Below, piece by piece: positions 30,363 to 38,810 of a DNA stretch of 64,000 nucleotides. Location: contig NZ_BOLS01000013.1 in the NCBI RefSeq assembly GCF_016861785.1, positions 1-64,000 of the forward strand, read 5' to 3'. The DNA is from Lacticaseibacillus mingshuiensis (GTDB lineage Bacteria > Bacillota > Bacilli > Lactobacillales > Lactobacillaceae). Within the stretch, counting starts at the first letter, position 1. Each line of letters begins with the position of its first letter. The translations under genes and the position numbers were made by a program. The notes under the pieces were generated by a model. It saw only the letters and a program-made list of their open reading frames with translations, did no database searches and was not told where the DNA came from.

Positions 30363-31115
30363 ATGCGTTTTCTCGAACGGGCGCTCAAGGCGCTGAACTA
30401 TCATCGCCGAGCCTACATCGCCACCGCGGTGTGGACGCTGGTGTTTACCATCCTCAGCCTTTTTCTGCTCACCTTTCAGGCCGCCAACCGCGGGGCGCTT
30501 GCCGCCTTTAAGGGGCGACTGGGGCAATTTGATAAATCCGCTTTGTCTGGCGCTGCCAAGCTGATCGACCAGGTTGAAAAGACGTACGCCACTGTTGGCC
30601 AGCGCCTTCAGCTGACTTGGTGGATCGGCGTCCTCGTCAGTTTGCTGGTGTGGATCGTTTTTGCACTATTGTTCGCCCATTTTCGCCGGCAAGAGACCAC
30701 CGCGTATCTGATGGTCGGCAAAAACGCCGGAGACATCACTGCTCAATATTTGCTTGAAAACGTGCTGGTCTTCACCGGCGTCTATGTCGTGTTATGGCTG
30801 CTGGCCACCTTGTTTGGCGACACAGCGGCCAGCTGGATCAACGACCTCAACCGGCATTGGTTCGACACGCAGCTCACCAAAAGCGGCGCCTCCGAAGACT
30901 TGCGCACGATCACAAAAAAACTATTTGCAAACCGCCTGACCGAATTCAATGATCAGGGGCTGATCTTCCCCCATCGCGGCCCGCGCCCCATGGAGGCCGG
31001 CATTGTTGGCATGCTCCCCACCTATTTAGCGGGACTAGCGACCATGCTGATCGGCCAAGGCAGCGTTTTTCTCGCGGCGATCACCGCGACCAAACGCCGA
31101 ATGCTTCATCATTGA
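30363..31115 (+). CDS. Mini FtsX/MacB-like ABC permease
   Basis: 250 residues with four hydrophobic segments (about 18-40, 83-105, 126-150, 215-240). The order is that of FtsX-type permeases, but the extracellular part after segment 1 is only about 45 residues. After segment 2 a cytoplasmic turn reads FRRQETTAYLMVGKNAGDIT, then AQYLLENVLVF, the RRxE...G...I...L.E pattern of FtsX permeases that contacts the ATPase. The next gene supplies an ATPase-like partner that seems inactive. GGTGAGGTG precedes ATG (start at 30363). Confidence 0.6.
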   Translation: MRFLERALKALNYHRRAYIATAVWTLVFTILSLFLLTFQAANRGALAAFKGRLGQFDKSALSGAAKLIDQVEKTYATVGQRLQLTWWIGVLVSLLVWIVFALLFAHFRRQETTAYLMVGKNAGDITAQYLLENVLVFTGVYVVLWLLATLFGDTAASWINDLNRHWFDTQLTKSGASEDLRTITKKLFANRLTEFNDQGLIFPHRGPRPMEAGIVGMLPTYLAGLATMLIGQGSVFLAAITATKRRMLHH

Positions 31116-31131
31116 CGAAAGGAGTCTTTTC

Positions 31132-31719
31132 ATGCAGATCTTTCATGTTCGCGCCGCCCAAGCCTTTGCTGCCCGGCTCGACGCGCTGTTTGCCCCTTCA
31201 CATCTTTATTACCTTCAGCAGCCCAGTGACGACGTGCGTGATGAGACTTTTCGCCGGTATGGCCAAACGTTTATCGCAAACGGTGCCAGAAAGCTCCTCG
31301 CGACGATCACCTTGCCGGATGCCGGTTTGGTCCCGTATCTGACGGTGCGCGGCAACCTGCTCATCAACGGAGAAAGCTTACCATTTGACATTCTTCCTAA
31401 AAATTTGCGCAGAGACAGCGACTTTTTGGATCAGCAGGCCTCAGCGCTGACCGACCAGCAAAGCCTGTATATCCAGCTGTTTCGCGGACTGCTGGCTGGT
31501 CGCCAATATCTATTGATGCGCGATCTGCCAGCCAGCATGGATCCCCAGGAACGGCGCCTATTTTTAGCCTGTGCCGAAGCGGCCCTGGCCCACAGCACCG
31601 CCCGCCTCTTGATGTTGACCACCGATACGGCGCTGATCGCCGCCAATCCACAGACGAGTTTTCAAACGACGCCAGACCTTTTCAACGACGCCAGCATGCC
31701 GAACGCACGATTATCCTAA
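31132..31719 (+). CDS. Degenerate ABC ATPase-like partner
   Basis: 195 residues. From residue 60 on it follows an ABC nucleotide-binding domain: DAGLVPYLTVRGNLLING (normally ...LIP.LTV..N after the Q loop), then SALTDQQSLYIQLFRGLLAG (signature region), RQYLLMRDLPASMDPQERRL (Walker B region) and LLMLTTDTALIAANP (H-loop region). The Walker A loop is absent, Asp-Glu-Pro is Asp-Leu-Pro and the H-loop His is Thr. It cannot be a normal ATPase. It follows the FtsX-like permease by 16 bp with AAAGGAG before ATG. It could be a regulator of the permease or a decayed pair. Confidence 0.55.
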   Translation: MQIFHVRAAQAFAARLDALFAPSHLYYLQQPSDDVRDETFRRYGQTFIANGARKLLATITLPDAGLVPYLTVRGNLLINGESLPFDILPKNLRRDSDFLDQQASALTDQQSLYIQLFRGLLAGRQYLLMRDLPASMDPQERRLFLACAEAALAHSTARLLMLTTDTALIAANPQTSFQTTPDLFNDASMPNARLS

Positions 31720-31742
31720 GTGCACGCAAATTCAGCCTACGC

Positions 31743-31789
31743 AAAAGCGGGCAGTGCCTGTCCTCATCGACAAGCACCGCCCGCTTTTT
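31743..31789. terminator. Bidirectional terminator between the ABC-like pair and the aldo-keto reductase
   Basis: AGCGGGC/GCCCGCT with an inner GTG/CAC and TGTC/GACA extension. T run on both strands. Confidence 0.85.
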
Positions 31790-31800
31790 GCGTCCGTTGA

Positions 31801-32643
31801 TCAGTACAGATTATCGTCTTCGCCAGGCGCTGTGTCCTTCAACGTGTCCAAAAAGGCCATTTCCGCTGGCGTCAGCTCAAACTCTAGCTGCGCATTTTGG
31901 CTGATGTGTTGTGGTGCAGTCGCCTTGGGAAGCGGCAATAGGCCGTGTTGCAAGACATACTTGATCGCCACCTGGGCAACAGATACGCCATGTGCGGCGG
32001 CCACTTTTTGCACGTCTGGGTTGTTCAGCAAGAAGCCGGTCGCAAGCGGTGAAAATGCCTCGACAAGCATGCCGTTATCCTGAGCCGCCTGCACATTTTC
32101 CGCTTCCGTGAAGCCGATATAATACTGCAGCTGCAAGACCATCGGCTGAATCGTCGCGTGGGCGTACAGGTCTTTTTGGTCCCGGGCATTGAAGTTCGAG
32201 ATGCCGATCGCCTTGACCCGCCCACTTTGGTAAAACTCTTCCATCGCTCGCCAGACCTCGCGATTTGCCTCGCGGTAGTCGCCGCCCAGGTCACTCCATG
32301 GCCATGGCGCGTGGATCAGGTACAGATCGAGCTGATCGAGGCCGAGATTGGCCATGCTTTCCTCGATCGCCGTTTTCGCCGCTTCATAGCTCTTTGCATG
32401 CGCCGGCAATTTGGACGTGATAAACAGCTCATCGCGGGCGATGCCGGAATCACGCACGGCTTTGCCGACACTGGCCTCATTTTTATATTGCCACGCAGTA
32501 TCAATGTGGCGATACCCAGCCGCCAACGCATCTGCGACAGCCTTATAAGCGATCGGGCCATCCGGAATCTGCCATGTGCCAAAACCGACCTGCGGAATCT
32601 TGACGCCATTGGAAAGCGTATATGTATCTGTTAATTTTGTCAT
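31801..32643 (-). CDS. Aldo/keto reductase
   Basis: 280 residues starting MTKLTDTYTLSNGVKIPQVG. AKR signatures: GYRHIDTAWQYKNEASVGKA (catalytic Asp and Tyr), LFITSKLPAHAKSYEAAKTA (Lys) and LDLYLIHAPWPW (His); KAIGISNFNA and the C-terminal LPKATAPQHI bind NADPH. It reduces aldehydes or ketones; the substrate cannot be read. Length is normal. It has its own terminator and is divergent from the UvrX-like gene. Confidence 0.9.
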   Translation of the reverse strand: MTKLTDTYTLSNGVKIPQVGFGTWQIPDGPIAYKAVADALAAGYRHIDTAWQYKNEASVGKAVRDSGIARDELFITSKLPAHAKSYEAAKTAIEESMANLGLDQLDLYLIHAPWPWSDLGGDYREANREVWRAMEEFYQSGRVKAIGISNFNARDQKDLYAHATIQPMVLQLQYYIGFTEAENVQAAQDNGMLVEAFSPLATGFLLNNPDVQKVAAAHGVSVAQVAIKYVLQHGLLPLPKATAPQHISQNAQLEFELTPAEMAFLDTLKDTAPGEDDNLY

Positions 32644-32726
32644 CGAGTCACCTGCTTTATTGTTTGCAGTCGAGTATAGCACTTTGCGAAGCAACCGACG
32701 CGTGCTGACAGCGACAAACTTTTTAC

Positions 32727-32756
32727 TTGCCAAAAGCAAACACGCGTTCGTATAAT
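32727..32756 (+). promoter_or_regulatory. SOS promoter with LexA/DinR box
   Basis: TTGCCA (32727-32732), 18 bases, TATAAT (32751-32756). Between them CAAACACGCGTTCG (32737-32750) matches the Gram-positive LexA box CGAACRNRYGTTCG with one mismatch. This places the repressor directly on the promoter. Confidence 0.75.
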
Positions 32757-32774
32757 AATGGCGAGGTGATTCGG

Positions 32775-34076
32775 ATGGTCTATGAAAAAGAACCGCGGCG
32801 CGTTGTCTTCATGATCGACAACAAGTCCTTTTATGCCTCAGTCGAAAGTGTGATGCGTGGGCTCAATCCCCTAAAGTCGATTCTTGTCGTGATGTCAGAG
32901 CAAGCCAACACCAATGGCGGCTTGATCTTGGCCACCTCACCTGAAGCCAAACGCCTGTATGGTCTGAAAGCCAACGTCTCGCGGCAGCGCGACTTACCGG
33001 ATGAGGCACATCTATGGGTCGTGCCCCCGCGCATGAATCTGTACATCAAGCGAAACCTGCAGATCAACGATATTTTTCGTCGTTTCGTCGCCGATGAAGA
33101 CTTATGGCCTTACTCGATCGACGAATCGCTGCTAGACCTGACCAAAAGTTGGCAGCTTTTTGGCGACTCCCCGCGCGCCGTCGCCGAGAAGATCCAGCGC
33201 ACCGTTCGGCGAGAGCTCGGCTTATACACCACCGTCGGCATCGGTGAAAATCCGGTGCAGGCAAAAATCGCGCTGGATGTCTACGCCAAGCACACACCGG
33301 ATCTGATCGGCGAGATCACCTATCGCACCGTGCCGGAAAAGATCTGGTCGATCACCAACTTGACCGATGTGTGGGGCATCGCCGATCGCACCGCGCGTCA
33401 CTTGAACAAACTCGACATTCACGATATGGACGAGCTCGCCCATGCCGATCCGTATCTCCTTAAACAGGAACTGGGTATCATCGGCACCCAGCTGTTTGCC
33501 CTCAGCTGGGGCATCGACCGCAGCAAGCTTTCGCAGCGCGTACCGACCCGTTCAGCCAGTATCGGCAATTCCCAGGTCCTCCCGCGCGATTATGCCTTGC
33601 AAAGCGAGATTGAACTAGTGATCAAAGAGATCGGCGAACAGGTGGCGGCCAGGCTGCGGCATCACCACAAACAAGCTGGCAGTCTCAGTTTGGGCATCGG
33701 TTTTTCCTACGCGGCAAGCGAAGAAGATGGCCGCGGCGGCTTTAATGGCAGTATGCGCATCGCCCCGACCAACCGCAACGACGCGATCAATGCGGCACTG
33801 CTTCAACTGTTCCGTGCCCGCTGGGAAGGCCAAGTCATTCGAAATATCGCCGTTTACACCGGGCGCTTAAGTCCCGATACAGGCGAGCAACTCGACTTAT
33901 TTGAGCCACTGCCATCACAACTCCACCGCACAGATCTCGCCCGCACCGTGGATCAAATTCGCGAGCGGTTTGGCTTCACCGCCCTTGTTTACGCAAAATC
34001 TAAGTTGCGCGGTGGCACCGCGATTCAGCGCGCCAGTCTGGTCGGTGGCCACAACGGCGGCAACAGTTATGAATAG
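32775..34076 (+). CDS. Y-family DNA polymerase, UvrX/UmuC-like
   Basis: 433 residues from ATG 32775 (GAGGTG upstream). Polymerase motifs: RRVVFMIDNKSFYASVESVM (first metal Asp and steric-gate region), YSIDESLLDL (catalytic Asp-Glu), TVGIGENPVQAKIALDVYAK and a helix-hairpin region NLTDVWGIADRTARHLNKLD. The little-finger domain follows and a QLDLF motif (GEQLDLFEP) near the C-terminus fits the beta-clamp binding site. It makes error-prone lesion bypass possible under SOS control. Confidence 0.9.
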   Translation: MVYEKEPRRVVFMIDNKSFYASVESVMRGLNPLKSILVVMSEQANTNGGLILATSPEAKRLYGLKANVSRQRDLPDEAHLWVVPPRMNLYIKRNLQINDIFRRFVADEDLWPYSIDESLLDLTKSWQLFGDSPRAVAEKIQRTVRRELGLYTTVGIGENPVQAKIALDVYAKHTPDLIGEITYRTVPEKIWSITNLTDVWGIADRTARHLNKLDIHDMDELAHADPYLLKQELGIIGTQLFALSWGIDRSKLSQRVPTRSASIGNSQVLPRDYALQSEIELVIKEIGEQVAARLRHHHKQAGSLSLGIGFSYAASEEDGRGGFNGSMRIAPTNRNDAINAALLQLFRARWEGQVIRNIAVYTGRLSPDTGEQLDLFEPLPSQLHRTDLARTVDQIRERFGFTALVYAKSKLRGGTAIQRASLVGGHNGGNSYE

Positions 34077-34087
34077 AAGGCTTGCCA

Positions 34088-34408
34088 ATGGATCGCCGAG
34101 ATGTTGATTTGATTGTCGCCCGAATTCAGCCACTTTTTGCCCAACGCCGGAATACCCGTTACTGGCTACTGATCGCCAACGACCCTTATGACCACGCCAT
34201 CAACTTCTTTTTCAATCAGCAGTCCCTCGGCCACCGGCTGAAGTCCACCCCGCTTCATAGTGCCACCGGCGACCTCAGTGAACTGGAACAGGTGATCTCA
34301 GCGCTGGGCCAGCACTTCCAGTTTTCTATCGAATACACCGGCTTTACCGGCATGCGCTGGCCCAGCACCTGGCATTTGATCGAAAAGAAAAAAGAATCCG
34401 GGGAGTAA
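34088..34408 (+). CDS. Small protein partnered with the UvrX-like polymerase
   Basis: 106 residues starting MDRRDVDLIVARIQPLFAQR, ending TWHLIEKKKESGE, with no membrane segment. It contains NTRYWLLIANDPYDHAINFF. It is 11 bp after the polymerase and therefore in the same SOS transcript. No family is recognised; it does not show a clear YolD pattern, although YolD-like proteins occupy this place in other Firmicutes. GAAGG lies upstream. Confidence 0.6.
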   Translation: MDRRDVDLIVARIQPLFAQRRNTRYWLLIANDPYDHAINFFFNQQSLGHRLKSTPLHSATGDLSELEQVISALGQHFQFSIEYTGFTGMRWPSTWHLIEKKKESGE

Positions 34409-34471
34409 AGAGTCCTGTGGGTTGGAGCAACGATCGAGGGTGCCGTCACAGACTGGTGCGAGCGCGAAAAG

Positions 34472-34501
34472 GGGGCAAAATCCGCATGCGCGTTTTGCCC
34501 C
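34472..34501 (-). terminator. Hairpin between the SOS operon and a membrane gene
   Basis: GGGGCAAAA/TTTTGCCCC, 12-base loop. On the minus strand it is followed by CTTTTCG, a weak terminator. Confidence 0.45.
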
Positions 34502-34509
34502 GATCCTGC

Positions 34510-35019
34510 CTAAAGTGAAAAGTGAAAATCTTCTTCGTCTGCAAGGGCCATGACCTCGATGACGGCCACCCCGTGTTGATCGGCGGCCTGATGGAGCAGG
34601 TAATCCCGAAGATCAACGGCAAAATAGGTCTCGATGCTGTGCTCGATCGCAGCGAATAAATGCTCCCCTTGTGAATGAAAAAGGCGCTCCTTGGCCCAAA
34701 TATGGCGGCAGATCGTACGCCCCGCCAGATTGATACAGACAGGCAAGTGGTGGCGCGCCCCGGCCACGACATAATTCAGCTCGCCTTGGTGAAAATGGAT
34801 AAACTGGAGCCCAATCAACATCCCCGCCGCCACAAGCAGGACGCCGGCCAATGTCCCACTGACCGCGACCAACAGCCCGCTCCCGATGCCAACTGCAGCC
34901 AGGCCCGTCGCAAATAAGCTGAGTGCCACGATCGCCGTCGTCAACGCCAAAGCCGGCAAGATCATCAATAAGCCGAGCAAAATCAACGCCGCCACCTTTA
35001 CTGGACGCGTCATGTCCAT
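34510..35019 (-). CDS. Uncharacterised membrane protein
   Basis: 169 residues starting MDMTRPVKVAALILLGLLMI. Two or three Leu/Ala/Gly-rich membrane segments occupy residues 8-85. The C-terminal half is soluble, with HHLPVCINLAGRTICRHIWA, then HLFAAIEHSIETYFAVDLRD, ending EEDFHFSL. No family recognised. It is a single gene between terminators. GGGGGAAGTG precedes ATG. Confidence 0.55.
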   Translation of the reverse strand: MDMTRPVKVAALILLGLLMILPALALTTAIVALSLFATGLAAVGIGSGLLVAVSGTLAGVLLVAAGMLIGLQFIHFHQGELNYVVAGARHHLPVCINLAGRTICRHIWAKERLFHSQGEHLFAAIEHSIETYFAVDLRDYLLHQAADQHGVAVIEVMALADEEDFHFSL

Positions 35020-35089
35020 CACTTCCCCCACAAGCAATTTATTTAATCAAATTATCATCTTCTCACCAAAATTGCAACTAGATATTAAT

Positions 35090-35121
35090 GGGGCGCCAAT
35101 CGTATCAACGATCGGCGCCCC
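35090..35121. terminator. Strong terminator hairpin
   Basis: GGGGCGCC/GGCGCCCC with an inner ATCGT/ACGAT stem. On the + strand CATCTTTCTCATTTTTC follows. It separates the membrane gene and the oxidoreductase pair. Confidence 0.7.
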
Positions 35122-35147
35122 ATCTTTCTCATTTTTCAACGTGTCTG

Positions 35148-36125
35148 TTAGCCCAGCGTGATGCCCGCATCATTGAGTGCCGCATCTACCACCTGCATCA
35201 CGGCTTCACTGTGCGCCATCCGTCGATCCGCTTCAGCGTGATCCGCCAGGCGAATGAGCCGCTCAAAATTATCGAACTCTTGGAACATTCGGTGATCCGA
35301 CACCCGCCGATCCACCTGGATGCTCGGCTGGCCATTGAGGGTCTCGTCGAAGCGCTCAACGGTATTGGTCGGCCCTTCAACAATGATGGACCCCGCGTCG
35401 CCTTGAATGCTGGACGTGACCGGCGCCGCGCAATCCTTGGCGGCGATGCACAGCGCCTGGCAGGTCGGATAAGTCAGCGTCAAAATACCCGACGTATCCA
35501 CGCCGCGGTCGATATTGGCAAAATAATGCACCGCCACCGGCTTGCCCAGCAGGCCAACCACAAAATGGATATTGTAAATGTTCAAGTCCATCAGCGCTCC
35601 GCCGCCCAGCTTGGGGTCAAAGACGGGCAGCACCGTTCCCGCCTTGAAGGCATCATAACGTGAAGAATATTGCGAATAGTTGCAGGACACGATCTTGATA
35701 TCGCCGAGCTTAGGCAGATCCGCCTTGATCTGCTGATAATTAGTCAGATACTGATTGGTGATCGCCTCAAGCAGCAGGACCCCTTTTGCTTCCGCGATGT
35801 CTTTCAAGGTCTCAAGCTCTGCCAGATGGAGCGTGAACGGCTTTTCGCAGATCACATTTTTGCCAGCCTCGAGTGCCAGTTTGGCGAAACGAAAATGCAA
35901 GGCATTGGGCAAGGCGACATACACCGTATCCACGGCCGGATCCGCAAGCCCCTCATTGATATCGGTATAGACATGCGCGATCGGAAACTGATCAGCGAGG
36001 CGGGTCATTTCTGGTTCATCTTGTGGCAATCCGCAAATGGCCGCCACCTCGATCGACGGCAGTGCCTGCACCATCGGCAAAAAATCATGCACGATCTTCC
36101 CTGCGCCAAGAATCGCAAGCTTCAT
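35148..36125 (-). CDS. Gfo/Idh/MocA oxidoreductase (second of pair)
   Basis: 325 residues starting MKLAILGAGKIVHDFLPMVQ, a Rossmann NAD(P) site. Family motif: AGKNVICEKPFTLHLAELET (the catalytic Lys in EKPF). Its C-terminal domain has the usual DPKLGGGALMDLNIYNIHFV segment. It oxidises or reduces a sugar or polyol derivative; substrate unknown. Its ATG comes 2 bases after the first oxidoreductase stop, so they form one operon. The divergent RpiR-type gene is the likely regulator. Confidence 0.9.
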   Translation of the reverse strand: MKLAILGAGKIVHDFLPMVQALPSIEVAAICGLPQDEPEMTRLADQFPIAHVYTDINEGLADPAVDTVYVALPNALHFRFAKLALEAGKNVICEKPFTLHLAELETLKDIAEAKGVLLLEAITNQYLTNYQQIKADLPKLGDIKIVSCNYSQYSSRYDAFKAGTVLPVFDPKLGGGALMDLNIYNIHFVVGLLGKPVAVHYFANIDRGVDTSGILTLTYPTCQALCIAAKDCAAPVTSSIQGDAGSIIVEGPTNTVERFDETLNGQPSIQVDRRVSDHRMFQEFDNFERLIRLADHAEADRRMAHSEAVMQVVDAALNDAGITLG

Positions 36126-36126
36126 G

Positions 36127-37164
36127 TCATTTGCCCTCTTCCTGGTCGACCAGCGGCTGGATGCCATCCTGCAAGATCTGTAGCTGAAGCAAGGTCTCTT
36201 CGTCCTTGACTGCTTTTGGCTTGCCATTGATCAGCGTCTCATACAAGCCCGCATACACGCGACTGTAATCGCCAACGGCCGACACGACTTTTTCCTGATG
36301 ATATTGGCCGTTGTCATCCACATACGTCAAGGTCCCGTAATCCTCCGGCCGGTCCAGCCCAAAGTCCGGATGCGTCGGCATGTAAAACATCTTCAGATGC
36401 GTCTCCTGTCGATCCATCCCCTGCTTGATGAAGACGCCGCGTTTGCCGTACACGGAAAAACTCGGCCGTGGCACCAACCGGAAAAAGCTGGATTTCACAG
36501 CGACCTTGATCTTGCCATAATACAGATCTAGGTCAAAATAATCGTTCATCTTCCCGCGCCCAAGCAACTGGCGAACATCACTGTGCACCGAATCCGGTTT
36601 GCCAAAATAGGAAATGATCTGATCCAGCGTATGGCACGCATGACCATAGAGAAAACTGCCGGCTGCGGAGAAGGTGCTGTTTTCCGGGGTGTCCGGGCGG
36701 AAGTAATCGAAAGTATCCTCGACTTCAAGCAGGTCGCCAAGCTTGCCGCTTTCGATCACCTGCTGGACAGTGAGAAAATCGGAGTCGAAGCGCCGATTTT
36801 GGTAACACTGAATCATCAGGTCTTTCGCCTGGGCCAGATCAAACAACTCACGCGCCTCGGCAACCGTCTCGGTGAATGGCTTTTCCACCAGCACGTTTTT
36901 ACCGCGGGTCAATGCTTCCTTGGCCAGTGCAAAATGCGTCTCGGCCGGCGTTGCGACCACCACCAGCTGAATCGCGTCATCATTATAAATATCGTTGATG
37001 TCCGTCGTGTAATGAACACCCGGGATGCGTGCCCAGGTGTGATCATCATGCCGGGCATAGATCGTCTTGACGGTGATCTTGTCCGCCTGCTTCAGCGCAA
37101 ACGGCAGATGATAGCGGTTGGTGCTTTTCCCATTGCCAATATATGCGATCGTTAATTTTGTCAT
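36127..37164 (-). CDS. Gfo/Idh/MocA oxidoreductase (first of pair)
   Basis: 345 residues starting MTKLTIAYIGNGKSTNRYHL. NAD site at the N-terminus, GKNVLVEKPFTETVAEAREL with the catalytic Lys, and a C-terminal domain with SFLYGHACHTLDQIISYFGK (a conserved His-containing helix). It resembles the scyllo-inositol or UDP-sugar related members in style, but the substrate is not decided. It is divergent from the RpiR-family regulator across 146 bp. Confidence 0.9.
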   Translation of the reverse strand: MTKLTIAYIGNGKSTNRYHLPFALKQADKITVKTIYARHDDHTWARIPGVHYTTDINDIYNDDAIQLVVVATPAETHFALAKEALTRGKNVLVEKPFTETVAEARELFDLAQAKDLMIQCYQNRRFDSDFLTVQQVIESGKLGDLLEVEDTFDYFRPDTPENSTFSAAGSFLYGHACHTLDQIISYFGKPDSVHSDVRQLLGRGKMNDYFDLDLYYGKIKVAVKSSFFRLVPRPSFSVYGKRGVFIKQGMDRQETHLKMFYMPTHPDFGLDRPEDYGTLTYVDDNGQYHQEKVVSAVGDYSRVYAGLYETLINGKPKAVKDEETLLQLQILQDGIQPLVDQEEGK

Positions 37165-37310
37165 GATGTGAAGACCTCCATGTAGGGTTATACTCAGTGT
37201 AACAAGTTCTTTGCTTTGACGGCGAACGTGCTGCCACTTAGGCCGAAACCGACCAGCCTTTCGATTGGAAAAACAAGGCGGTTGAACATTTCGGCCAGAT
37301 TGGAGATAGG

Positions 37311-38168
37311 ATGTTACTCACAGACGCATTGACGCAAACAGAAGGCCTGACCGCGACCGAGCAGCGGCTGGCTGGTTATATTCAAACTCATCTCGCCAGC
37401 ATCCCCGCCCTTTCCATCGAGGAGCTGGCCGCCAAGACTTACACCTCACACTCAGCAATCGTTCGTTTGGCAAAAAAGCTCGGGTATGCCGGGTACAAAG
37501 AGCTCCGCGTGGCGATCGCCCAGGCCGCAGCCGCCGCGCTTCAAACGCCGGAGCCGGTCGATGCGAATTTTCCCTTCATGCCGACTGACAGCACCATGAC
37601 CATCGCCAAAAAAATGGCCGATCTCACCCAGGCAGCGGTGGCGCGCGCGCTGACGCAACTGCAGCAGGCCGACCTTACCCACGCCGCCGACCTGATCGAT
37701 GATGCCAAGCGCATCTTCCTGTTTGCCAGTGGCGATTCACAGATTCGGGCGCGCAGTTTGCAAAATCGGCTGATCAAGCTCAACAAGTTTGCGGTGATCG
37801 CGGATGAGTATGCTGATGAGGCCTGGACCGCGGCGAACCTGACCGAAGACGACTGTGCCATCTTCATCACGTATGGTGGCAAGACGCCGCGCGCCGAACA
37901 ACTGATGCAGTTTTTGACCAATGCCGGCGTGCCGCTTCTCCTATTGAGTGGCAACGTCAACTCGCCGCTGAATCAATTGGCGGATGTCGCGCTGATCATC
38001 ACCCAGAAGGAATTCGATGTGATGAAAATTGGGACCTTTGCCTCACAAGCGGCGTTTGACTATGTCCTCAATGTCCTCTTCGCGCTGGTCTATGCCCGCG
38101 ATTATCAGCATCATGTCGGGGCGTTGCGCCATAAATATCAACAGCTGGAAGATCATCAGTTGAGCTGA
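37311..38168 (+). CDS. RpiR/MurR-family sugar-phosphate regulator
   Basis: 285 residues. The N-terminal helix-turn-helix (LTATEQRLAGYIQTHLASIP ... SIEELAAKTYTSHSAIVRLA, then KKLGYAGYKELR) is followed by a SIS domain (about 120-250, with RIFLFASGDSQIRARSLQNR, and LTEDDCAIFITYGGKTPRAE). SIS binds a phosphosugar effector. It lies divergently to the two Gfo/Idh/MocA genes and probably controls them. The gap 37165-37310 should hold both promoters; no clear palindrome was seen. Confidence 0.88.
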   Translation: MLLTDALTQTEGLTATEQRLAGYIQTHLASIPALSIEELAAKTYTSHSAIVRLAKKLGYAGYKELRVAIAQAAAAALQTPEPVDANFPFMPTDSTMTIAKKMADLTQAAVARALTQLQQADLTHAADLIDDAKRIFLFASGDSQIRARSLQNRLIKLNKFAVIADEYADEAWTAANLTEDDCAIFITYGGKTPRAEQLMQFLTNAGVPLLLLSGNVNSPLNQLADVALIITQKEFDVMKIGTFASQAAFDYVLNVLFALVYARDYQHHVGALRHKYQQLEDHQLS

Positions 38169-38192
38169 TTTTTCCGGAAAATTACTGGCTAC

Positions 38193-38238
38193 AAAAAACG
38201 GGCGGCGCTGTCATCAATGACAATGCCGCCCGCTTTTT
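38193..38238. terminator. Bidirectional terminator
   Basis: CGGGCGGC/GCCGCCCG with inner TGTCAT/ATGACA. A runs before and T runs after, serving the RpiR gene (+) and the ACT gene (-). Confidence 0.85.
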
Positions 38239-38247
38239 GCGTCGCAC

Positions 38248-38682
38248 TCATTCAACTGAGATCAAGGTCACATCGGTCACCCCACGGGATGCCCGCAGCA
38301 CATCCAGCAACTCGTCGATCGTCCCTTCCAGATTAGAGATATCAAACGAGATCACCACACTGGCCCAATCATGAATCGGAATGTTCTGGTTGATCGTGAT
38401 AATACTGCCGTTCGCCGCCGAGATCGCGTTGAGCACCTCAGACAGGATTCCGCGGTCATGATGCAACATCAGGGAGATCACAGCCTTACGCTGCGTCAGA
38501 CCCGCCTCGGGCAAAAACACGTAATCTTTGTACTTATAATAGGTGCCACGACTGATACCGACTCGCTTGACGGCCTCTGAGACCTGCCGCACCTGCCCAT
38601 TTTCGATCATCGTGCGCGCCCGGATCACCTTGTCAACGACCTCAGGCAAGATCGAGCTGTCAACAATGTAATACTTTTGCAT
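38248..38682 (-). CDS. ACT-domain protein (UPF0735/PheB-like)
   Basis: 144 residues starting MQKYYIVDSSILPEVVDKVI. A short N-terminal helix-turn-helix-like part (VRQVSEAVKRVGISRGTYYK, then YKDYVF) precedes an ACT domain (RKAVISLMLHHDRGILSEVL ... ISAANGSIITINQNIPIHDW). This is the PheB/UPF0735 pattern, a small ligand-binding protein thought to sense an amino acid. The start is placed at MQKYY; the longer frame runs into a repeat element. Function not established. Confidence 0.85.
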   Translation of the reverse strand: MQKYYIVDSSILPEVVDKVIRARTMIENGQVRQVSEAVKRVGISRGTYYKYKDYVFLPEAGLTQRKAVISLMLHHDRGILSEVLNAISAANGSIITINQNIPIHDWASVVISFDISNLEGTIDELLDVLRASRGVTDVTLISVE

Positions 38683-38735
38683 ACCCCGCACCCCACAAGT
38701 TAATTTACGCTCATTGTAGCACAAAAGGGAAAAAG

Positions 38736-38808
38736 GGTGCGGGGCGGGGCGTTTAGGACTGGGTGGCTTGTTCGGCACAGGTGTTGGGCAGCGCACTCAG
38801 TCCCCTGC
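38736..38808 (+). repeat. Short copy of the hairpin element family
   Basis: Starts GGGTGCGGGGCGGGGCGTTTA, the same 5' end as other copies, but the internal arm is short: GGACTGGGTG pairs with CACTCAGTCC (one G-T). The GGAGCC end is missing. It fills the gap between the manganese-binding protein gene stop and the ACT gene start. Coordinates are within a base or two. Confidence 0.65.
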
Positions 38809-38810
38809 AA

